DNA of 64,000 bases from Urechis unicinctus (GCA_034190875.2 CM067344.1:25695936-25759935), one strand, 5' to 3'. Shown: positions 13,886 to 28,274, counted from the stretch's first letter. The notes: generated by a model from the letters alone, not told the origin. A program made the numbers and translations.

Positions 13886-14220
13886 TGCTATGGATAGCAA
13901 ACTCGATTGCATCAAACCGTTAACTAGTCTAAAAAATAGTATCGAATTAAAAAAAACGCCTTGTCCTACTTAATTATAATTACGGGATCCCCATTATTCA
14001 ACATTTAAATTACATTTTTTAGGGTTCAAACAGTATTTTACATGCTAAAGTGGCCTTTGCCATTTATGGATTTACATAGCTAGTCACAATCAGATCATGC
14101 CACAAAAGAATAATGTTCAGTATACCAGAACTCGATTTCTCACAACATTCAATCACCCAGCACGGGCCATGTTGTCTGTGTAGAGGACAAGGGAAATCAT
14201 GAATTTATCCTCTAAAGGAT
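13885..14220 (+). repeat. A/B collinear blocks (partners 30,313-30,395 and 31,430-31,520)
   Basis: CAAACTCGATTGCATCAAA and CGTTAAC at 13,900 match CAAACTCAATTGCGTCAAA and CGTTAAC at 30,316. The next block, ACATTCAAT followed by CCATGTTGTCTGTGTAGAGG at 14,147-14,190, matches 31,435-31,480. About 0.9 kb separates these blocks in B, against 0.14 kb here. A third copy of the CCATGTTGT core lies at 22,068. Confidence 0.7.
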
Positions 14221-14649
14221 TTAATCTCATAACATTTCGCCCAACACCTGTGCCTTAAGTACAGACATTACTAATCGTACCTTATTCAATCGCGAAATGG
14301 CATTACTGCGATGGACAGTTGTGATGACAATTACTATACAGGACTTAACACATCCCTTGTGTGGGTATATCAAGGTATTGACTATACCAGTTGCAATGTA
14401 TTGAATACATCTTAATTGAATAACGGCAATTCACTTTGCAGCGTTGTTGTTTTACTGTATAAAACACTGCTCCTAGCTAACTTCAAGTAAACCACCAATA
14501 TTCACGTTCTGTAGAGCAAGGTGACAGAGCGCAAATGTGATTAAGAATCTTGGCAGCCATGTCATTACCGCCGGAAACATTTCCATTAACGATGTATTGA
14601 GTTCGTAATGTGAACAGGCAGCAACAGCGGTGATGTTACGATAAATAAA
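14221..14649. other. AT-rich stretch, no feature seen
   Basis: About 430 nt. The minus-strand frame at 14,473-14,679 runs across it into the next duplicated block and is not open in the B copy as far as I can see. Confidence 0.4.
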
Positions 14650-15300
14650 TTGAATATAATTGTGCATCAGAAGAGTCATGTAAGTACCCTCTGTGGTACT
14701 TAGAGTTATTCAATGTACATGTCTTAAGAACCATGAGCAATTATTCATACTTCCTATCGTTGCAGAACATTGGACGAGATGACGATATTTCTATTCTTAT
14801 CACAATACAGAAACGTGTATTATTGGTGAATATGCGCATGAGTTTTGCTCATCTAAGGCATATCAGAAACCGCAATGTTAATTATTCTGTTTTGTATAGT
14901 ATTATTCTATTTGAGCCAAGCTACTACTTCGATTTGTTATATTTTCTATGAATAGTTCAGCTTCAGATATGTTCTTCCTCAGAAAGATATTTGATGTTAC
15001 ACACATGTATGAATTCACGTGCCGGCAATATGGTTGCTAGATAAACGTTGAGTAATACCCTAATAAATCAATTGCTCTTACTATTTGAGTAAAATTTGGC
15101 GATTGATTGTTATTATCTGATGTGGCATGCGATGATAATTTCATTGCTATGTAATTTACTATATTCATGTAAACAACACAAGCAGGCTCTCCATGTAAAT
15201 AACTTACATCAACATAGTCCACTGCGTTTATAATATTGCGTTCTTACCTTGTGATTTTGCTATTGCGTTGTAGCAGGTGCAAATACTGGCAACACAATGT
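14650..15300 (+). repeat. A/B collinear block (partner 32,525-33,100)
   Basis: Strong anchors are CAATGTACATGT (14,713 / 32,615), ATTTGAGCCAAGCTACT followed by GATTTGTTATATTTT (14,909 / 32,738), TTTGGCGATTG (15,096 / 32,900), TGGCATRCGATG (15,122 / 32,928) and ATATTGCGTTCTT-CCTTGTGATTT (15,233 / 33,049). The plus frame 14,733-14,951 and the minus frames 15,037-15,222 and 32,730-33,014 overlap this block but are not frame-conserved between copies. Confidence 0.8.
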
Positions 15301-16044
15301 ACGCACCATCATGGTAAGTATAGCTTTTAACATAACGCACCAACGCTAGTGCATTTATGTAATGTACCTGTTGAATTGGCTTACATTTGACACTTACTTG
15401 TTACAATTACGTTATCATTTACCTTTATTTAGTTACAGACAAGCCCCTGACCCATCACTTGCTGCGTGCATGACTCAAACACGGCTTTGAGGAAAGGCCT
15501 AATGTAATACATTGACTCCATCTATTTGCTTATTGGACACGTTGACATCTAGTCGCTATTAACATTATACGGTGTCTCGTCGTGCGTCTCCTGAAATCAG
15601 CCGTAATGGATTAGACTTCAGTGGCGTTATATGTGGGAAAATCTCCTATGATGATGTTGGCGCATAAAACAGTATGGCTGTAACGGATAATATATTTTAC
15701 TCATACGTTCTTAGCTAATTTATGGCCATATGATGACGTGCTCTGTTGTAAGCGTTGTGCACAGCTGCATATCTTGCCCAAAAAGGTTCTAGATGGGAAA
15801 AGTTGGTTCGTTTATTACATTATAATAAATCTTAGACAGCAACGAAACGACTAACGAAACTGCATGACTATAAAATGGCTTCAACCTAGTTACAAAATAA
15901 CAGCCCAGTATTACTGAAGCACAAAGAAGCTCAAGTAGGCATTTGTATGAATCATTTAATATCCCTAAATGCTTATTCACAAGCTTGGAAGTAATTACGA
16001 ATTACTGATGACTCTCCTGGGTAGCACGGTGTTTTTAAAGATCA
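15301..16044. other. AT-rich stretch present in A, mostly absent from B
   Basis: Here 745 nt separate two blocks that are only about 145 nt apart in B (33,100-33,245). Roughly 0.6 kb is therefore an A-side insertion or a B-side deletion. No gene or repeat structure is seen inside. Confidence 0.45.
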
Positions 16045-16130
16045 CTAGACCAAGCAACTAAGTGAAATTTATGGCGCATGCTGTGTCACGACAAGCGCGT
16101 TACATCCTATTGAACTAAGTTTTGAAAAAA
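16045..16130 (+). repeat. A/B collinear block (partner 33,245-33,335)
   Basis: AGACCA-GCAACTAAGYGAA, TTTATGGC, ACG and CGCG followed by TTACATCCTATTG and AAGTTTTG are shared with 33,248-33,330. It ends in an A-rich run (8 A) at about 16,125. Confidence 0.75.
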
Positions 16131-17734
16131 AACTTACTGTGTGTTTTTTTTACATAATGTGCACAGTGACGATACTCTGAGCGATATGGGTAGCAATTTG
16201 ACTTGGAGGAAGATGACGAGGATTTGATGAAGAGATTATTGATGAAATATTAGTACACGTAATTTTGGTGATAATTGTTGTGTCACTCATTGCTCAGTAC
16301 AATCCCAACTTAGTGCATAATGCGTATAAAAAGGCAATAACAGCATACCATTAAAACGAAGCAACAAATGCGGTTAACATTGAGCAAAAAGAAGATACCA
16401 TAACTAAAAGTGAAGGTTCAAATAGAGATCTCTGAATCATACTTCTACATATTCAGTTCAGTACAACATTTTTTACACATGCCTTAATTGATGCCATTAT
16501 TCCATCCTACTAGCGTTTGGAACTACAGTTCCACTGTGTTACAGCGTGCGTATAAAACGTTACCGTACAATTATTTTTCTATTGTAGTAAACTAGCTTTA
16601 TTGTCGATTTTGTGATATTAATGACGATTAATTAGAAAGATGCAAACCCTTGTTTGTGAGCGTGGGAACAACAAGAGGTGAGCGCAATAGACGTATGTAC
16701 GATAAACATAATATCGGACAATCAACATGGTTTCTGAGACAATGCCCATAATAACTAAGGTAACGATAATCTTCGATGGAAAGATAGGACCTCATATTTG
16801 CATTAGGTCGCATATAACACAAAGCATTATATACAAAAACAGGCTGTCAACTGGCTACGCCATGAATCAAAATGTGTTTTCAGGACTTTTAATTTCTATC
16901 AACGAGCAAATAGTGTTTAATTTGTTCCAGTTAATTCATCATATTCATGTTGCATCATATGTGTAATACCATCATAATGATCGCTTTAACTCTAATGCAC
17001 ACAGACCTTATGTTTGATATGTCCGGTGATATTGTATTACGTATGGATCCATAAGGAAAAGCAAAGCATTAAATACAGGCCAATAATTACGTACGCCACA
17101 TCCAATAAGCAATTAATGCTTATAAAGTTCAGCATATGACCCTTATCGGCGTTGGGGCACAAATAAACCCTTCTTAAACCGTTTTATCCTGTCATGAGAG
17201 CCAGTTATGCCATTAGACATTCATCAAGTGATGTCACTTCTTGTCACATGCATTTTGTATGATCATAGCAAGATAATTATTATTGCTATTCGTTGTGTAA
17301 TGCATAGAATATATGGTAATTCATTGCAAAGGAGGCGTAGGCTAGTGAGTGGGCGGTGACCTAATGGCGATGCTGTGATTAACACATTCAGGATAATGTC
17401 CTGTTACCCAGTTACATCATTACGTGTTCTCATTGACTGAAATTTAACATAGATAATTTAAACGTGTCAAAAAATTCATAGATGCAATCTGAGATTATGT
17501 AATACAGCTATTAGTGGAGATAAACCAAAGAAGTTTTGTATCGTATTTTTGTGAAGACTATTGAACTGTTGCATGCATGTTTGTAGGTGATCATATAAGA
17601 CCTGAGTATATTCCGCGATTGTCAATGGAAACGATATCTGTTGTTAAGATATTTGCCATTCTTAAGCCAATATCTATCCAATCCTTAAACACGATTACTA
17701 AAAAAAAACCAAGTGCGATACACATTTTATGACA
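16131..17734. other. AT-rich stretch, no feature seen
   Basis: About 1.6 kb between two A/B blocks (1.08 kb in B). The open frames at 16,628-16,822 minus and 16,727-16,966 plus overlap each other on opposite strands and neither has recognisable content. Confidence 0.45.
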
Positions 17735-18540
17735 TTTTTAAAATTGAAAGAGCGCAAAGACACACACGACACTGGACACCTTGAAGCAGGGACTTTCTGA
17801 TAACGACTTTTACATCCGGTAATATCATACATCATGCATTTATGTGTCGTAAATGTAATTCTGTTTATATATCTCCAACTCTTGTCAAACCATTAAGCGC
17901 AGGTGATAAAAACACCGGTAAATAATGATTTCTGTGTAGATCGTTATTTTATGAACGAAACAATCTTCTTGGACCGTCGACACACTTCATTGGCATTTAT
18001 TTAGCGGTTTCGTTGTCATAACAATAATGTTTGTTAGCTGGGCGTCTAAATCAGGGAAAACCCCGACTAGCATCGAGGTAATGCCTGCAGGGGTGTTAAC
18101 CAGGACCTTCGGACAAACTTACTTTCCATTAAAACAATCAAGAAATGGGAGTAGCTTGCCTAACCCGTTACCTGACTTGATTGTGACATATGTGGCAATT
18201 TATTTATGCGTCATATGAGACTTGGCTGTCACAGATAAAGCTGAACACCAGTATTAAGGATAACAGAGCGCGCCTAATATCGCTGCTATGAGTGACAGGT
18301 CATCATGATGCAAATGGAGAAAGGCTTCCCATTTGGGGTGATCTCATCACGCTACAATGCAGGCGTTTCATTTCGTTCACTATAACTTTTTTGTTATGAA
18401 TTCATTAGACATTCCATTAGAAACTAAGAATCTATTCGCAATAAAGAGAGAAATTGTCTATTTTTGTATTGAATATTGAGTAGTCAGTGGGTCGACTTAC
18501 AAACATTTGTGTACTTTACAGGAGCAATCACCACTTTCGT
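17735..18540 (+). repeat. A/B collinear block (partner 34,415-35,180)
   Basis: Among the clearest A/B matches. AAAATTGAAAGAGCGCAA (17,740 / 34,420), AGCGGTTTCGTNGTCATA (18,003 / 34,681), CATCGAG followed by ATAATGC-type sequence (18,072 / 34,750), CAATCAAG-AATGGGAGTA (18,138 / 34,828), CCTGACTTGATTG (18,171 / 34,858) and GAGTGATAGGTCA-type sequence (18,290 / 35,072) all keep order and spacing. The 63-codon frame at 18,027-18,218 is interrupted in the partner. Confidence 0.85.
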
Positions 18541-19129
18541 TGTTAAGAAAATATACAATCGACAAATTGTAATGTTTCCCTCTGTCGTTAATCGTTTCAT
18601 CCCAACCCAGCATTACATTGTTAGAAAAAGAGACCATCAGTAGTATACTTTTGGTATGGCAACTTGATCAGCCACGATTAAGTTCCATTGTCTGATGACA
18701 AAAAAGACTCGGTCGATGATTGGATTTAAGGATATCTCAAAAGGTATCAAATATGTATAATATTAACATCATATATATGCATTCCAACAAACGATATTGA
18801 AGATATACCAACAAGTATTTCATGGCATTCACATTATTGAACATTTTCTTATCATCAAATTCAAAATATGTGCCGCATATTGCTTGTACTATCTTTGTTG
18901 AATACTATCTTTGTTGAATTATTATATGCATGCAATGCTGGTAGACAAAGCTCTTGAAACAGTAACTGTTAGCATATGAAAAGATGGCTGCCCATTATTT
19001 GTGTATTAGCTTCTGTTTAGTTTAACTTCTTGCAATGGGGTCAAACATATATCTTTGTTATCATTGACGTTAGCCTTTGTTGGGATCAAAACGTGCAATT
19101 TCATTAATGAGCGATAACGATCATTTATT
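18541..19129. other. AT-rich stretch with a 16-bp direct tandem repeat
   Basis: TACTATCTTTGTTGAA occurs twice in tandem at 18,887-18,918. Otherwise no feature is seen. The interval is about 0.4 kb longer than its B counterpart (35,180-35,350). Confidence 0.6.
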
Positions 19130-19640
19130 CAAAGCGTATAAAAAGGTTGCTACATTGCCGTTTGCTGACGCAGAAGGAGACAGAAATGTTCTGGTAGCAA
19201 AACAATATTGCATAATACATTAGCATATACATATAAAGAGACGATTGTTCATCCCACATTTAACAAGACACATATTCAAGGCAACGAAATCACAGCAGCA
19301 GCAAACACGATGTTGCAATGTGGTCCGTATAATTGTTGCGCAATTTCATTAATTAGCGTTTACGACCAGTTATTCAAATGCATATATTGTGAATCAATTT
19401 GATTAACAGGAATTTTGTAATCTTAACTCTGAATGACAGTAGATGATAAATCCATCGCAGTGTTCACTGATAGCCTGGTTAAGCGTTGATGTGAACCCCA
19501 TAATGCTGAATATTTGAGAGGCCGTCAGTCTCATTGCAGCATATATGTGAGGGCTATCATTAGAAATTCGTGATAACATCGTTTAGCAACTGTCAGGTCA
19601 ATTAGGCATAAGAAGACCGAATAAATTGACGATGTTGAAA
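19130..19640 (+). repeat. A/B collinear block (partner 35,350-35,740)
   Basis: CAAAGCGTATAAAAAG (19,131 / 35,350), TCTGGTAGCAAAACAATATT (19,190 / 35,391), AATCACAGCA (19,286 / 35,492), GAACCCCATAA (19,493 / 35,568) and GGCATAAGAAG followed by AATTRACGA (19,605 / 35,705) are shared. Part of the B partner lies inside the 776-bp tandem duplication. Confidence 0.8.
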
Positions 19641-19643
19641 AAA

Positions 19644-21154
<1,511 letters not shown>

Positions 21155-21354
21155 CTATACGTGGGAGATGTGATTTATTTTTCTAGATATGGACATAATG
21201 TAAAATATATTTTTTATTTGGTCTTTTCTCGAGATGTGGAATTTGGTGACATTGAACCGTAATAGCGGTGACAAAATTATTTATTAGATGCGTAGCGATA
21301 ACATCTCAACTGGTGATGTATCAAGTTCCAATGTTAAGGGTTTACTAATTTAAT

Positions 21355-21410
21355 GATAAAAGAATAAAAATCAGATATAGCTATCACGGGAAAATGACAG
21401 AAACCCATCG
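21355..21410 (+). repeat. A/B collinear anchor (partner 39,100-39,145)
   Basis: ATAAAARTCAGATAWAGCTATCA followed by GAAAA and GAAACCC is shared with 39,102-39,145. It is short but sits in the right order relative to the neighbouring A/B anchors. Confidence 0.6.
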
Positions 21411-22029
21411 CAAACAGGAGAGCAAAGTCTATTCCATGAACTGCTTTGGCATATTGCATGAAAACCCGTCGTTTATATGCTATCAATGCTGTCGTTATAT
21501 AGGCAGTGGAACCTTCTGGAATATGAAACTTGATGTAATGCTGCCAGCACAATTCTCCACTCTCGACCAGACGGCTATATGTCACACCACATTGATTTAT
21601 TCGTGTGTGTTGCACTTATATACAACATCTGACAAGATTTATATCCTGCAGTTATCCTATCAAGTTATGATGAATTAGTAATAGTGAATTATTTAAATAG
21701 ATACGAGTGCTATGGAAGTACCATAGAATTGAAAAATGTGCACCGGAAATAATGAAGCAGCACCAATATGACTAATCACTTTTCGACTGGACTATGTCGC
21801 CGACATACGTTGTTTGCTTTTCCTATCGTCCAGTTGACTATGGTGCCGATGCTCCAACGCAGTCACTCCCTTGTCGATAATGATGAGGTACCGTGATATT
21901 AACGGATTTTTTGTTGCTGGCTTCTGTTGTGTTGCCATTTCGACAGTTAAGTATAGTGTTGTCTTTTTGACTACCGTTACGTTGGTAAGTACCATTTGAG
22001 TTTGCTAAGCGTGCCTTACGAGACACAGA
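21411..22029. other. Stretch with overlapping frames on both strands, no gene called
   Basis: Frames of 93-95 codons overlap on opposite strands (21,394-21,678 plus; 21,334-21,615 minus). A further overlapping minus-strand pair lies at 21,792-22,026. No motif is recognised. The local composition is slightly less AT-rich than average. Confidence 0.3.
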
Positions 22030-22100
22030 GGCTCAGAGACCTACTTCACTCAATGCTTGCACTCGGCCATGTTGTTTGTGTAGGCTGGGAGCAGGTGGAC
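22030..22100 (+). repeat. Third copy of the CCATGTTGT block
   Basis: CACTCAATG followed by GGCCATGTTGTTTGTGTAGG (22,049-22,085) resembles 14,147-14,190 and 31,435-31,480. This copy is outside the A/B collinear order, so it points to an additional older dispersal of the same sequence. Confidence 0.5.
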
Positions 22101-24629
22101 TTCGCTAGGTGTACCAATTAGATTTTTATAGAAGGCTATTAGTAGTCCCTTTGTCTAGATACGGCCTTGTCAGTTCTAACAGAGCAATAGGATGCCGACT
22201 TACCGGTATTAGACAGCTTATGAAATTTGTAATAAATTCAATTGAAGCTGTGCAGTTCTTTCTGATCAAACAGCTATTATCGACTACTTTTTATGCTATT
22301 TATTTGACGAAACAAAAAGCGAACTTCTATAATCGGAATATAGGCCAGACCTTATCACCATTCGTGTTGCTATTGAATGTGGTGTTCTATGGTTAATAAT
22401 TAAACCATCCAACAACACTGTGGAATTGGACAATGATGAAGTTAGATTCACATAGTTGACTCTTGGTAAAGCAGCACTTTCCGGTAAATTACTGCCAGCT
22501 AACATTATTCAGACGACTAGTAATGCATAAGCAGTAGTTCTACTTCTTCACCTACATTTTACAAATTTTTCGGTTACGTTTTCTCTTAAGCAAGCTTTGC
22601 TCTGCATACGCATCTATGACCAGGCTTGAACGCCAATTTTTTTTCTGATGAGATAAAAACCTGATTACCGTTTTTTTATCAACGTGCAGTAGGTGTTTAG
22701 GCCATGTGAGCGCCAGGAAATTTGATGTGTGCATATTCTAATGGTTTCAATAATAGTATTGATCGAATAGCAAAATTGTGTCTTTATTTAATCATTTGCT
22801 GAGGGAACGAATGTTAAACCTACATCCAGCGGAAATGTGAGCCACATGTGATGGATATGCTGCACGTGAAATTGTTGTGCACTGCAATATAATGGAAATA
22901 TTTATAACCTTAGAAAAGCAGTGTGTGCTGTGTCTCATTCAGATTGTGATTGGGATAAATCTTATTAATTGTATTACTTAGATTGTCAAGGTTACCACTT
23001 TTAGTTGCTGCCTGCTGTCCTGTTTTCAAGAACCTAACTGATCGAATGTCCCTTGAAATGAAATAATGAACCTATTGTATCAGTTGGGACGAGAATAAGT
23101 TGGGTTGATAATCGATTACATGTGAATTATGACTCCTTTCCATCCAAGCCACACGAAGACACGGCATCCAGCTCGCCATCGCCGTGCTTTGTGTATTCGT
23201 AATCTGCATAAATGATCTAGATAGCGCTGACATAAGGCTAAAATAATTGCAGATTAAGCGAACCGTTACTCCAAAAGTGAGGACCAAAAGCAGGCATATA
23301 ACTTTCAACAAAGCTAAGAACAAAGACTGGAGAAATGCTTTTTAACCTAAAAATGCACAACACTACGAATGACCGACCCGACCTGGATATTGAGAAAGTA
23401 GTAAAACCTATTTGATAATTAAATGTATTGTAATCGCTGTTACACTCTATATACAATGCAGTGTGGATATCATCAAGCTGATTAGACATCTTGACGCTTG
23501 GTATTTGACACAATAGAAAAAGTAGCTGCTTTTCCTACATTGTAGGTATCGGGAAGTTGAACGTGCATTGATATTATGCTTCTTCAACTTCTCTTAACAA
23601 TAAACGAAGCTTCATGCGTACCTTAGTATGCGTCTATAGTATGGGAGGCTCTTAGTTGGCATGATTTCAAGCACACAGTACCCGCAAGCATAACAGAATA
23701 TTCTTCCGTTGATATACATATTTTGCCTTTTATGGTACAAAGTATTGACCCAATATATCAGAATTGGGTTACATGAAGAGAAAAAGAGTGTGTGGTGAAA
23801 ACAAAGGCAGACAGAACAATAAGACGGGTATGTAGTCATATCTATTGGTACCTTTTGGTTTTGTATAGAACAGAATGTAGACGTGTGTATTACAAAGGAA
23901 ACATCATGACACAATTAAAGAGAGCATTAGGTGTTCGCATCATAGAAATTGGGCAAATTATTCTATATTAGTTATGGCCTTCCATCATGTCGGTGAAGTT
24001 AAAAAAATACCTCAGTGTCTGGCCATTTCAGCATTTTAGTTGAGGTAGTCAAGAATATAAAATAGCGTATTCTTGTAGGTAGCACATACAACATCAGCAT
24101 TATTTGGATTCTTTCGACTTGACAATTATTCAACAGCTCTAATAGGGGTCTTTTGATATAGCTAAAAAAGTCTTCTATAAGTTACGATCATACTGGCATT
24201 GGTCACAGATTGAAATTTGACACGCTATCACAAAAGTTAGTTTCTATAAACGTGGCTTACATTTGACTCGAGTGCAAATAATTGCAATACCTTTGTGGAG
24301 TGCATTAACCGCCAATTTGGTAGATTATATATATCAAAATCCTCACACGACGGTATAGTCGGTCGCAGTGCCTTAATGGTTATCTGCTATGAATTATGCT
24401 CGCCTGTTTGATTCCAATGTGCGACAACCAGCGAATAAACAAATCTCAATATCTGAATTGGGTTTCGCTGGGCACCACATTACTAACCTTCTGGTAATAA
24501 TTGCAACGATGTGGAATACTATCATTGCTCGAAATGATTGGAAACCGGGCCCGTTTGGTTGTAGGGGCGAGGTGAGTTGTACAGAAAGTTTGCACAAAGG
24601 AACGAATCCAAACAGCATTGTAAACCTGT
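22101..24629. other. AT-rich stretch with several short frames, no gene called
   Basis: Multiple 60-104-codon frames lie on both strands, the densest cluster being at 24,389-24,715 where three overlapping frames are open. The part around 24,540-24,620 is GC-richer (CCGGGCCCG, GGGGCGAGG). None shows a domain I can name. I note the 24.4-24.7 kb cluster only as a possible eroded coding relic. Confidence 0.3.
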
Positions 24630-24830
24630 CGCATAACACACCTGTCACTACCCAATGCGCACCTTCCAAAACGTGACTTGCATAAGGTAATGCACGGAGC
24701 GACTGCATCTAGCAAAGTTCTGGAATTTTAATATTAAAAGACGTATGTTAATGCATATCAACTTGGCTAAAATGGATTCCTCAGGTAAAACAACTTTCAA
24801 ATATTCGTCTGGTCAAAAGGAATATATGGC
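24630..24830 (+). repeat. A/B collinear block (partner 43,690-43,980)
   Basis: CATAACACACC, CGTGACTTGCAT-A, CATCTAGCA followed by GAAT and ATAT, and AGACG (24,634-24,744) match 43,690-43,790. CTTTCAAATAT followed by CAAAAG-AAT (24,797) matches 43,947. This anchors the end of unit A to the end of unit B. Confidence 0.75.
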
Positions 24831-25944
24831 CAGCAACTATCAATTAGGCATACTAACACTAATTAATAAGGCTTGAATTGCTGGCTGACGACGATATGAT
24901 ATGTTATACTAACTGATATTGTAGTGGTTTAGTGGCTTATGAAAAAAGTAATAAAGATGATTTAGGACAAAAGAGATGAAATAAAACATAAAGCTTAATA
25001 AACTTATAGTTGTCGTTATGCATTCATGTCCAAAGCATAACAAATGCTCTCTTAATATCTAAGGTCTACCTGGCTGCAACATTCGAACAAAACACCCTAA
25101 CTCAATGCTACAGCTAAAGAGCCGTTATAACATTAATTCCCCCTAACTTGCAGTCGAGTTTATTTTCCAATTGATGCACCAAGACAGCATTTTCATTCAC
25201 ATTATTGCCGTATACACATGATGGGTATGTTAAAATCCAAATTATAGCCAATGCATGACACCCTACTTCATGCTTTGGTTGTCTTTAAATTACGTGGTCA
25301 ATATAACATCCTGGTGGTAGACATTATTAGTCATATGAGGTACCGATTCTAGAACAGATGGAAGGTTACTAAGCTAATTAACATAATTATATGAGTAATC
25401 TATCTATCTATCGGGAGCAAGTGTATAACATGATCTACTTGATAGACCATAATGTTGTCTCGATTGAATCGTTTTAGGCATTTGTGGTGTAAGTGCAAAA
25501 AGAATGCATAACCTGCTGCACACATTGCAAATCACTCATGCAATGCATATGACTTTCATATAATTTTATGATACGTCATCAAATGGTGCCATATTATCAC
25601 ATATTCAGTTAACTGTGCATTCCCGTTATCGCACTATAGCCATTTTTGAGGTTTCTTTGTTCGAGCATATCTGTTTAAATTGTGGACACAAGTGTATTCC
25701 GCACTCATATTTCTATTATTCATGGGATTCTCACGATAAATACGCACATTTAAACAGAGTCATATTTGTCGATTCAGCCACATAAGTATATGATTAAGAT
25801 CAACATATTGAGTAGCAAAAATGAAAATAGCGACCAAATCTTATGAGATAATCTTTATTACTCAACAAGGAACATTCAAAACATTGCACATTATCTAAAT
25901 GCACCGTGGGTCGAAATCACTGTGGTCTACCCACAGGTCATAAG
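24831..25944. other. AT-rich end of unit A, no feature seen
   Basis: About 1.1 kb leading to the A/B junction, with no gene or long repeat. A minimal ATCT x4 seed occurs near 25,400. The B equivalent (43,990-45,605) is about 1.6 kb. Confidence 0.45.
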
Positions 25945-26498
25945 GTCGAAGTCATGATGGGTTGTTTAATATTTCGTATATTTCCACTCTCACATGTTCA
26001 GATGTGCCACGGTACCACCCATGAAACATGTCGCATTTTTATTCACATTGAAAATTATACTGATTTATTTATGATCGTGACTTCGCAATCTGCATTATTT
26101 AAAACGCTTTTTAACTTGAGGTCATTACTTAGCACATTCGACTCACGTCCTATTTACTTTCACTCAAACGGTGTGCAGCCGTTAGAGGATTGATTAATTG
26201 CGCAGCTCCTATAGCAAAGGTTTAGACTGGGAGTCATTTCTACAGCCAGTATTTGCTGACTTGGCCCTTAATGTTGGTCTGAATGAAATAGACTTACTAT
26301 TTCATTATTGAAAGATATATATGCCGCATTTAAAGCCTTTATTACTTTGTCTTGTCTCTCAAAGACAAGAGTATCAGCACATTACCTTATTTGATTAGAT
26401 CTCTGCTGCTATTAATTGGATAGATCATGAGAGCACAAATATGAATAGCGACAATTACCCAATATCTTGAAATCTGGCATGTAACACACGCGCTTTAT

Positions 26499-26571
<73 letters not shown>

Positions 26572-26850
26572 TATATATACACATACAAAACGAACAAGTA
26601 TTCATATCTGTATATATATAAAGATATATATATTTTTATGGCGTTGGCGTTGTCTCTGTAAAACACCAGGCCATCACTATCAATAATTAATTTCAACCTT
26701 CCTCCAGGTACAAAATATCTTTAGATAATCGTGCAGTATTTTTCAACCACAGCATGTTCGCTCTCTTAGACTTTATTCTGGAAAGTCCCTCTATTAAGTC
26801 TTTTTATCCAGTACTTTTCTCGAGCATTACCTATGGCGAGCGTTTAATGA
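25945..26850 (+). repeat. Unit B copy of the three-way block
   Basis: It matches 1-900 and 45,606-46,740 by the anchors listed for unit A. It is most convincing at 26,130-26,170 (CATTCGACTCACGTCCTA) and 26,290-26,345 (GACTT-TATTTCATTATTGAAA, GCATTTAAAGCCTTTATT against 45,972-46,022). The plus frame 25,906-26,193 crosses it and is not conserved in the other copies. Confidence 0.7.
26503..26566. repeat. (TA)32 microsatellite
   Basis: A pure 64-nt TA run with short TA-rich flanks to about 26,640. It lies within the three-way block and is absent at the same place in units A and C. Confidence 0.95.
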
Positions 26851-28044
26851 AGCCTGTTATATTATAAATTTAACCCGGCTCTTTTTTATTCTACATTTGA
26901 AATATCCTTAATATAAGATCAATACCTATACCAGATTGATGACACCAACAATAGAGCCAATGTGGTTTTCTTTGATACTGTTCGTATTTCAGAACCACGA
27001 AGCAACAATAAATCTCTAGTATAATGTCATTACACTACCTTATTTTCCCTACAATAAATGATTATAGATTTAATATTTACTGCTCGATGTCAAACTTGTG
27101 CCGACGAAGACAATTAGAAGTATTGATTGCCACTTTATATGCACTTTGCCCGAGGAGAGACAGTATCTTGGTTCTAAGAGTATAAATAGTGCTTGTGTAA
27201 AATTACAACCTTAACGTAATCACAGTGCCACCGATACACTTATCGATGATATATCGGTTATGTTCAATTTATAACCCTTAAGTTACACAGGACGTCCCAT
27301 GTGAAGCAACATTCCATTGCCTTCAGAACCCCAGCGCCCAAATAAAGGTTCAGTATTTTCTCACAGCAGTAGCTGCTAATGGGTGCTTACACTCTCCCTA
27401 AAAATGGCAAGGAGAGACATTGTTTGTAGAATGCACCCTGTCAATGTGATATCAATTGCTGGAACCATTTACGGTGAGCAGACTGAAGCTAGTTTACATA
27501 CGTACAGAATGACATGGCCGTGTAATTATGTTGTTTTCAGTTACTGGTCTTGTGAAAGGAACAACTATATCTACGTAATTAGGGCAGCATGGTATACCAT
27601 GTCTTTTACGGCAGCAATTATAACAAACTTAATATGTGGAATATCCGATATCAGTAGCGCTTTTAAGGCGGATTCCAACTCAGATAGACGACCGCTGCAC
27701 AATCATGATGCTTCGCAACCTCATAGGCTGGAGTTTCACGTAAAACAGGAGTGAGATTTGGTGAAACGCTAGTGTGATTGTACAATGCGCTGTTTATTAT
27801 TAGACTATCTGCGATACAAGAACCAAAGGGTAAAATATTATGCCTTCGGGTTGCATGCATTGCCTTTAGGGCAACTTGGAATAAGGCGTAGTTATAATAC
27901 ATTTTGAGGTCAAACTCACACGGAGAAACTATGTTCCCATTACTATTATTTATTCTTGTCAGGGTATTTAATTACATTCAACCCTATCTAAGAGACGATA
28001 GGTATATCGGTTAATTCGAAAATTTTCGCCATGACCAATGGATG
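26851..28044. other. AT-rich stretch with a 123-codon frame, no gene called
   Basis: The plus frame 27,383-27,754 (123 codons) is one of the longest non-microsatellite frames in the window. It begins MLTLSLKMARRDIVCRMHPV. No domain, signal or repeat is recognised and no paralogous frame is preserved in A or C, so I treat it as chance. Confidence 0.3.
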
Positions 28045-28250
28045 TTTAATCTGCCCCGAGAGAATTTTACCCATGTTAGCACAATTGCATTTCCTGTATA
28101 TAGGGTTCATGGGAGATGCAATAATAGGTACTGCTGCAGCTGTTTTACAATGTTCACACTGCGCCGGACCACATGAGTGTTGTGCAATGCCTTTTATTCT
28201 TTTGTAACAACGTTTCGTTGATGGCCGTCGCATTGCTGTTGCAGTAACAC
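28045..28250 (+). repeat. Second duplicated block, unit B copy (diverged)
   Basis: CGAGAGAATT (28,057), ATTGCATTT (28,084) and TGCAATAATAGGT followed by GCAG (28,117) line up with 2,281, 2,337 and 2,402 in A and with 47,725, 47,780 and 47,860 in C. It is much more diverged than the A/C pair. Confidence 0.5.
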
Positions 28251-28274
28251 AGCATATATCAAATTATATCAGCT

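Noticed and set aside
13597-13923. 108-codon plus frame as a gene
   Set aside because: It ends inside an A/B duplicated block whose partner is not open, with no recognisable motif.
22640-22665. CTGATGAG as a hammerhead ribozyme core
   Set aside because: The second conserved strand (GAAA) with closing helices is not found at a suitable distance.
24389-24715. Overlapping frames of 89-104 codons as a gene
   Set aside because: Three frames on both strands are equally open and none has a known motif, so coding cannot be assigned.
27383-27754. 123-codon plus frame as a gene
   Set aside because: Length is near chance expectation in 64 kb and six frames, with no domain, no conserved frame in paralogous units and no context.
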